NCBI GenBank assembly: GCA_004335835.1
Contig: RWJK01001647.1
Span: forward strand, 1-19,941
Length of the DNA stretch: 19,941 bases
Direction: 5' to 3'
Source: Scenedesmus sp. ARA3
Taxonomy: Eukaryota; Chlorophyta; Chlorophyceae; Sphaeropleales; Scenedesmaceae
The notes beneath the pieces were generated by a model. It was not told the DNA's origin. It made no database searches and saw only the letters and a list, made by a program, of their open reading frames with translations. How positions within the stretch are numbered: position 1 is the stretch's first letter; every line of letters begins with the position of its first letter. The position numbers and the translations under genes are program-made. Of the stretch, positions 17,701 to 19,941 are shown one piece after another.

Positions 17701-19480
17701 GGAAAGTGCAGGGCTGTAGGTCAGTGGGGTTGATGCATGCCCGGTTAACTGGCTTTGCGCAAGCGCGGCGCGAAGGTGTTTCTGCAGCACTACTGAACTA
17801 TCAGACCACATCGTGACACCTGGATTAATGTACAGGGACTGCTGCCTAAACTCTGCGCAAACCTGTTTGTTCACTTGCCGCAGGTGCTGCCGGTGCTGTT
17901 TGCGGTGCTGCACGTGTGTGTTGAGCCGCTGCGTGAGATGCTACTGCTGCTAAAACCCTAAGTAATTATGAACCTGCTTCCCTCGCTGCAGGTGCTGCCG
18001 GTGCTGTTTGCTGTGCTGCACGTGTGTGATGAGCCGCTGCGCGAGCTGCTGCTGGAGCAGCTGGTGGTGCTGGTGATGGTGGTGCGCCAGCACATCCGGC
18101 GCTTCCTGCCAGACCTGCTGAGCATTCTGGGCGAGTTCTGGGCGCGCAGCAGCAAGATCCAGCACGTGTGCTTGCAGGTATGTTGGATAGCGTTGATGTT
18201 ATGTTGCGTGCGCCATCATCATTACCACCGTCACGTCAATCAAGCAACAGCATGTTACGTGTGTGACGTATGTTAGCCATCTTGCAGCGCGACGACCTGC
18301 AGGCACATGGCTGCGCTTGCGCTTCTTCCTCTCTGTCACTGTCTTCTAGATCAAATGCTTTGCCCCTGTTGCTCCTACTGCGTCATTTATGTGCAGATGC
18401 TGGCTGAGCTGGCCATCCTGCAGCACAACGATTTGCAGGCACATGCTGCGCTGGCGCTCCTCTGTTTCTGCTCAATTTTCTCTTCTGAAATCTTTGCTCT
18501 CATGATTGCAGATGTTGGCTGAGCTGGCCATCTCGCTGCGTGACGACCTGCGCCCGCACGTCCCCGAGCTGCTGCCGCGGCTGGTGGCGCTGTTTGTGGA
18601 TGCGGAGCGCAACAGCAGCTTCGACATGGTGAAGCCCGCGCTGCAGGCGCTGGAGGTGCGTAGCTGGTTGTTCATGCTCCATTTTGTTGTGGATAGCCTA
18701 TGAGCTGGTAGAGCTGTGATGTTTTTGACATGGTCAAGCCCGTGCTGCAGGCGCTGGAGGTGCGTGGCCGTGCTTTGTATTGGCTGTGCAACTTGAGGTG
18801 AGGTGTGTGTAAAAAGGTGCTGCATGTGTTGTGTGGTATCTGGCTTGACTTATGTGCTGCGCAGCTCAGCGTACGATCTGCTGCTGGAGCTGAGGCGTGT
18901 AGATGTTGCTTCCACACTGCCACCTGCCGTTTATCATGCCGTGTACTTGTCGCAAATGCGAGATTCTTCCATCGCTGGTGCTGAGCACATGTGTGACAAC
19001 CGACTCAAACTATCCTTGTCTGCCGCTGCCGCCATGGCTGCAGGCGCTGGGTGTGGCGCTCGAGGAGCAGCCGCACCTGCTGCTGCCATGCGATTCTGTG
19101 TCTGTGCCAAGCTGGCCTTATGTTCTGCTAACACACAGTGTGCCTGCTGCTGCTGCTGCTGCTGCTGCTGCAGACGCTGGGTGTGGCTCTTGAGGAGCAG
19201 CTGCACCTGCTGCTGCCATGCATGCACCATGATTGTGTCAACCTCACCTGGTTTGTCATCCTCACCTGATATGTTCTTCTTTTTCTTTGTGCAGGCGCTG
19301 GGTGTGGCGCTGGAGGAGCAGCTGCACCTGCTGCTGCCGGCGCTGATGCGGCTGGTGGCTGCTGGGGGCGGTGGCACCCCGCTGGAGGTGAAGCGCAGCG
19401 TGCTCCGCAGCATGAAGCGGCTGCTGCCGCGCATGCACCTGGCGGGCTTCAGCAGCGCGGTGCTGCAGCCGCTGATGAAG
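7019..19480 (+). CDS. TOR: TOR kinase, N-terminal HEAT-repeat region, 18 exons, 3' end outside window
   Basis: Exons: 7019-7224, 8064-8124, 9430-9591, 10220-10423, 11075-11268, 11759-11821, 12284-12500, 12723-12884, 13216-13449, 13741-14244, 14480-14785, 15118-15417, 15679-15856, 16173-16316, 16945-17198, 17992-18177, 18512-18655, 19295-19480. All introns are GT-AG, all phases fit, and the sum is 3705 bases (1235 codons) without a stop. TOR is a PI3K-related Ser/Thr kinase controlling growth; this part forms the HEAT solenoid. Collinear family landmarks: residues 212-235 (EKRETRYRVQWYYGLFEATQ); 268-282 (TGEFLLARYREVVE); 300-306 (LLPRLAA); 690-700 (LRALFVALNDE); 755-771 (LINSAPQLIMPYVSPIQK); 931-941 (GIIGALDPYTHK); about 1007-1035 (SEDYYPTVAINALMRVLRDP); 1085-1100 (VVRQHIRRFLPDLL); 1184-1190 (LHLLLPA). 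Exon 1 starts at the first ATG of an open frame whose product resembles known TOR N-termini. Exons 10, 12 and 15 carry low-complexity loops. FAT, FRB and kinase domains would lie to the right. Most introns contain partial copies of flanking exons. Confidence 0.95.
7824..7868 (+). repeat. 15-bp tandem repeat, three units, TOR intron 1
   Basis: Units GCAGTACACAGCAAT, GCGGTACACAGCAAA and GCAGTACACAATGAA follow one another without gap. The rest of intron 1 (7225-8063) holds CAG/CTG-rich sequence and no exon copy that I can see. Confidence 0.75.
8031..8060 (+). repeat. (TGC)10 tract forming the acceptor tract of TOR exon 2
   Basis: Ten uninterrupted TGC units run straight into the CCAG acceptor of exon 2 (exon starts 8064). 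The triplet run takes the place of a normal polypyrimidine tract. Confidence 0.85.
8125..9078 (+). other. First part of TOR intron 2, CAG-rich, no gene seen
   Basis: Long CAG-rich stretches (about 8225-8570 and 8640-8665) create open frames of poly-Ala, poly-Ser, poly-Gln or poly-Leu on both strands, which I do not believe are genes. A possible decayed copy of the exon 2 end (CAGCTGGTGATGGTTCAAG ending 8306, followed by GTG) lies 182 bases downstream of the real donor; it is weak. Confidence 0.45.
9079..9370 (+). repeat. TOR: Three tandem partial copies of the 5' half of TOR exon 3
   Basis: Copies start at 9079, 9187 and 9296; the real exon starts at 9430, so spacings are 108, 109 and 134 bases. 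Each starts just after its own AG acceptor and encodes a version of AVQDDAARTAGFSLLL. Copies 1 and 2 share two changes to cysteine (ACTAGFCLLL) and similar following sequence, so one was probably copied from the other. Copy 3 is closest to the real exon (AVQDGAARTAGFSLLRRR). None contains the second half of the exon or its donor. Confidence 0.93.
9598..9646 (+). repeat. G/T-rich telomere-like tract in TOR intron 3
   Basis: A run of GGGTTTT-type units (GGGGTTTTGGGTTTTGGGG and variants) directly follows the exon 3 donor. It resembles a degenerate form of the TTTTAGGG chlorophyte telomere repeat and could form a G-quadruplex in the transcript or non-template strand. It is followed by a 19-20-base unit (TGGAGTACTATGGCATCAAC) repeated twice (about 9655-9694). 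Confidence 0.6.
9764..9863 (+). repeat. TOR: Copy of the 3' half of TOR exon 3 with its donor
   Basis: One hundred bases match the end of exon 3 plus GTGCGG with a single mismatch that I can see (9770). Similarity stops right after GTGCGG. The copied exon end is 9857, 266 bases downstream of the real end at 9591. This near-identity makes it one of the youngest or best maintained copies. Confidence 0.95.
10039..10157 (+). repeat. TOR: (GCT)14 tract plus copy of the 5' part of TOR exon 4
   Basis: Fourteen GCT units (10039-10080) lead into GCCGCAG and then a 70-base copy of the exon 4 start (10088-10157, VREALPWLNSRMEPSEFRRY). It differs from the real exon (start 10220, 132 bases on) at two positions, one synonymous (CTC/CTG) and one M/I. 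Similarity ends abruptly at 10157. The frame is open from this copy through the spacer into the real exon. Confidence 0.93.
10490..10685 (+). repeat. TOR: Two copies of the 3' part of TOR exon 4
   Basis: The first copy (about 10492-10587, then GTGAGA) matches the last 96 bases of exon 4 with four differences, all synonymous (ATC/ATT, GGC/GGT, CCT/CCC, CTT/CTC). The second (10639 to about 10685) begins with the same FNVHVK coding block and then decays. TTCAACGTGCACGTG starts at 10328, 10492 and 10639, so spacings are 164 and 147. Confidence 0.93.
10741..11074 (+). repeat. TOR: Three copies of the TOR exon 5 start in a 111-bp tandem array
   Basis: Starts at 10741, 10852, 10963 and the real 11075 are spaced 111, 111 and 112 bases. 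Each encodes a version of RVLVLVEKR. The intronic part of the unit also recurs (GCACAGCTGCT then AACNACAANTC), so this is a true tandem array of intron end plus exon start. Copy 2 has lost its AG acceptor (GCGGCGC); copies 1 and 3 keep theirs (CTGCAG, ACGCAG). Confidence 0.93.
11342..11555 (+). repeat. TOR: Two copies of the TOR exon 5 end
   Basis: Copied exon ends lie at 11413 (then GTGCGG) and 11555 (then GTGAGG), 145 and 142 bases apart from the real end (11268) and from each other. The intron start following each is also similar (GCTGCAGGGTTTAGGG, GCTGCAGCGTTTAGG). The second copy lacks exactly one leucine codon and otherwise differs from the exon almost only at synonymous sites. Confidence 0.93.
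11719..11758 (+). repeat. (GCT)10 acceptor tract of TOR exon 6
   Basis: About ten GCT units followed by GCCGCTGCAG end at the exon 6 acceptor (exon starts 11759). Again a triplet repeat replaces the polypyrimidine tract. Confidence 0.8.
12074..12229 (+). repeat. TOR: Two copies of the TOR exon 7 start
   Basis: Copies start at 12074 and 12181 and the real exon at 12284 (spacings 107 and 103). Each follows CTGCCGCAG and encodes AVIRLLPRLAAF. Differences in this block are synonymous (GCC/GCT, GCG/GCA, GCG/GCC); beyond it the copies diverge freely. The frame stays open through both copies into the real exon. Confidence 0.92.
12961..13009 (+). repeat. TOR: Decayed copy of the TOR exon 8 end
   Basis: CAGCAGCTGCCTCGACTGCA and following bases resemble the end of exon 8 (QQLLDCMM). 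The copied end at 13009 is followed by GTGGGG, 125 bases after the real donor. It contains a TAG just before the donor and several replacement changes, so it looks dead. Confidence 0.75.
13528..13580 (+). repeat. TOR: Decayed copy of the TOR exon 9 end
   Basis: The block resembles the end of exon 9 (GGAGCAGACGAAGCTGGCGC) but has a 2-base deletion that shifts the frame and no GT at the end (CTGGGCGG followed by CT). Spacing from the real end (13449) is 131. A clear example of a copy that has decayed without constraint. Confidence 0.8.
13849..14157 (+). other. TOR: Poly-Ala/poly-Gln insertion inside TOR exon 10
   Basis: Between two conserved HEAT helices (ending CCRVLDRH and resuming TKVVEVVVSKLL) about 103 residues are inserted, roughly residues 538-640. 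First come long alanine runs (GCA/GCG/GCT, 13852-13975), then a Gln-rich tract (about 14020-14070), then a Gly/Val loop. The frame is kept on both sides and no splice sites remove it neatly, so it is probably translated as a disordered loop. Similar but shorter Ser/Ala-rich and Gly-rich loops lie in exon 12 (about 15139-15306) and exon 15 (about 16960-17020). Confidence 0.8.
14833..14896 (+). repeat. TOR: Copy of the TOR exon 11 end
   Basis: The last 60 bases of exon 11 (INCLINSAPQLIMPYVSPIQK) are repeated 111 bases downstream with donor GTGGGC. Of five differences inside the block four are synonymous and one is M to T. Confidence 0.93.
15425..15468 (+). repeat. Short direct repeat after TOR exon 12
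   Basis: CTGGTCAAACATGCGG, CTGATCAAACGCAG and CTGGTCAAACATGGG follow one another just inside intron 12. This is a 14-16-base repeat, not an exon copy; I see no exon 12 copy in this intron. Confidence 0.6.
15921..15960 (+). repeat. TOR: Copy of the TOR exon 13 end with a GC donor
   Basis: The last 40 bases of exon 13 (NPSKGRCEVMRVLG) recur 104 bases downstream. The donor reads GCGAGC instead of GTGAGC. Changes are mixed (three synonymous, two replacement codons). Confidence 0.88.
16448..16750 (+). repeat. TOR: Two copies of the 3' part of TOR exon 14
   Basis: Blocks 16448-16535 and 16663-16750 each correspond to the last 88 bases of exon 14 (16229-16316) and keep the GTGCGGTG donor. Spacings are 219 and 215. 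The second copy differs from the exon at eight codons, all synonymous. The first differs at ten synonymous and three replacement codons. Parts of the intron are repeated as well (GGTGTTTTCTG and GGTGCCNGGGTGGTGAGG). Confidence 0.95.
17252..17697 (+). repeat. TOR: Three copies of the TOR exon 15 end, one 164 bases long
   Basis: Copied ends lie at 17325 (GTCAGA), 17574 (GTATGA) and about 17697 (donor lost), against the real end at 17198. Spacings of 127, 249 and 123 fit one unit of about 125. The middle copy (17411-17574) covers most of the conserved part of the exon (SEDY to LPK), with a 9-base in-frame deletion removing three codons and a strong excess of synonymous changes. The start of the intron is repeated too (GAGAATGCANGGCT). 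Confidence 0.94.
17884..17951 (+). repeat. TOR: Copy of the TOR exon 16 start
   Basis: It follows a TTGCCGCAG acceptor and encodes VLPVLFAVLHVCVEPLRE, 108 bases upstream of the real exon (17992). Synonymous and replacement changes are mixed, and similarity ends near 17951. Confidence 0.92.
18276..18450 (+). repeat. TOR: Two copies of the TOR exon 17 start
   Basis: Copy 2 starts at 18397 after GTGCAG and reads MLAELAIL, 115 bases upstream of the real start (18512). Copy 1 (about 18276-18310) has lost the acceptor and first codons but keeps the following block. The two copies share GCAGGCACATG...CTGCGCTTGCGC-like sequence not found in the real exon, so they are closer to each other. Confidence 0.8.
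18720..18759 (+). repeat. TOR: Copy of the TOR exon 17 end
   Basis: FDMVKPVLQALE followed by GTGCGT lies 104 bases after the real donor. Three differences: two synonymous, one A to V. Confidence 0.92.
19044..19222 (+). repeat. TOR: Two copies of the TOR exon 18 start
   Basis: Copies start at 19044 and 19174, the real exon at 19295 (spacings 130 and 121). Both keep a CAG acceptor and encode versions of ALGVALEEQLHLLLP, then share CCATGC, which is absent from the exon. Copy 2 is preceded by nine CTG units (19144-19170). Confidence 0.93.
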
Positions 19481-19529
19481 GTGGGTGCAGCTTTGCATGT
19501 TTTGTGATTTGCTTGGATGTGACTCAAAT

Positions 19530-19689
19530 GTTGCTGCCGCGCATGCACCTGGCGGGCTTCAGCAGCGCGGTGCTGCAGCCACTGATGAAGGTGGGGGATG
19601 TTTGCATGTTGCAAATGGTTTTGAATGTTGTGGATGTGCAGCAGCGGCTGGCGGGCTTCAGCAGCGCAGTGCTGCAGCCGCTGATGAAG
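19530..19689 (+). repeat. TOR: Two copies of the TOR exon 18 end
   Basis: Copied ends lie at 19590 (GTGGGG) and 19689 (GTGAGA), 110 and 99 bases apart. Within the shared block (AGFSSAVLQPLMK) each has a single synonymous difference from the exon. Confidence 0.94.
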
Positions 19690-19874
19690 GTGAGAGCGGC
19701 AGATTTTGGTGGTTGCTTTCTGCGTTGTTTTGCGTCGGTGATTGTGGATCTTGTCGTGCCAACTGTCTTCAAGACCGACCGCGTGGGGCATTCTGCTGCT
19801 GTTGCCTTTGCTTCTGCATCATGTGCTGGACGGCTGGTGTGGTGACCTGCGCCACAGACAGCTTGTTTCTGATC

Positions 19875-19941
19875 CTGCTGCTGCTGCTGCTGCTGCTGCC
19901 GCTGCTGCTGCTGCCGCTGCTGCTGCTGCCGCTGCTGCTGC
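19875..19941 (+). repeat. CTG/CCG triplet tract at the right edge
   Basis: (CTG)n interrupted at regular intervals by CCG runs off the window. By analogy with other TOR introns it probably precedes the acceptor of the next exon. Confidence 0.75.

Noticed and set aside
7225..19294. Introner or transposon insertion as origin of the introns
   Set aside because: No common sequence, terminal inverted repeats or target duplications are shared between introns; each intron's repeats come from its own flanking exons.
9079..19689. Classical mutually exclusive alternative exons
   Set aside because: Nearly all copies have only one splice site and part of the exon, so they cannot replace the whole exon as in mutually exclusive cassettes.
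18934..19791. 285-residue open frame on the minus strand
   Set aside because: It is the antisense of TOR exon 18 and its copies; the CTG/CAG-rich sequence keeps several frames open. The composition (Q, H, S, L runs) has no protein-like pattern.

Overview
The window looks like nuclear DNA of a green alga, most likely Chlorophyceae (volvocalean or sphaeroplealean, Haematococcus-like in style). The reasons are moderately high GC, many short GT-AG introns, very abundant CAG/CTG triplet tracts, Ala/Gln/Ser-rich insertions in conserved proteins, and TGTAA poly(A) signals instead of AATAAA. The taxon is an inference from style.

Layout: (1) 1-607, minus strand: two exons of an unrecognised protein that runs off the left edge. 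(2) 1013-3063, plus: a four-exon leucine-rich-repeat (LRR) gene, closest in style to plant resistance-type LRRs. No NB-ARC, TIR or kinase part is visible. (3) about 3837-6205, plus: a five-exon gene for a Gln/Ser/Ala-rich protein with basic coiled-coil stretches, not recognised, ending 18 bases before a TGTAA signal. (4) 7019 to beyond the right edge, plus: the 5' part of the TOR (target of rapamycin) kinase gene. Eighteen exons encode the first 1235 residues, all in the N-terminal HEAT-repeat solenoid. Every junction is GT-AG and phase-compatible, and the 3705 bases form one uninterrupted reading frame. FAT, FRB and kinase domains lie outside the window.

The unusual thing is the architecture of the TOR introns. 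At least 13 of the 18 exons have extra, partial, direct-orientation copies of their own ends in the neighbouring introns. Copies of an exon's 5' end (with its AG acceptor) lie upstream of it, and copies of its 3' end (with its GT donor) lie downstream. I count about 31 copies by eye, in arrays of one to three, mostly 100-147 bp apart with a few near twice that. Several copies differ from the real exon almost only at synonymous sites, and some carry whole-codon deletions. That is not what dead intronic DNA should look like. It suggests coding selection, conversion with the real exon, exchange of which copy is used, patching from a diverged TOR allele, or an assembly artefact. The LRR gene and gene 3 show little or none of this, so it is not a uniform property of the region.

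The three smaller genes have no visible functional link to TOR. TOR itself is the central nutrient-responsive kinase (TORC1 in algae); the HEAT solenoid binds RAPTOR and LST8-containing assemblies.
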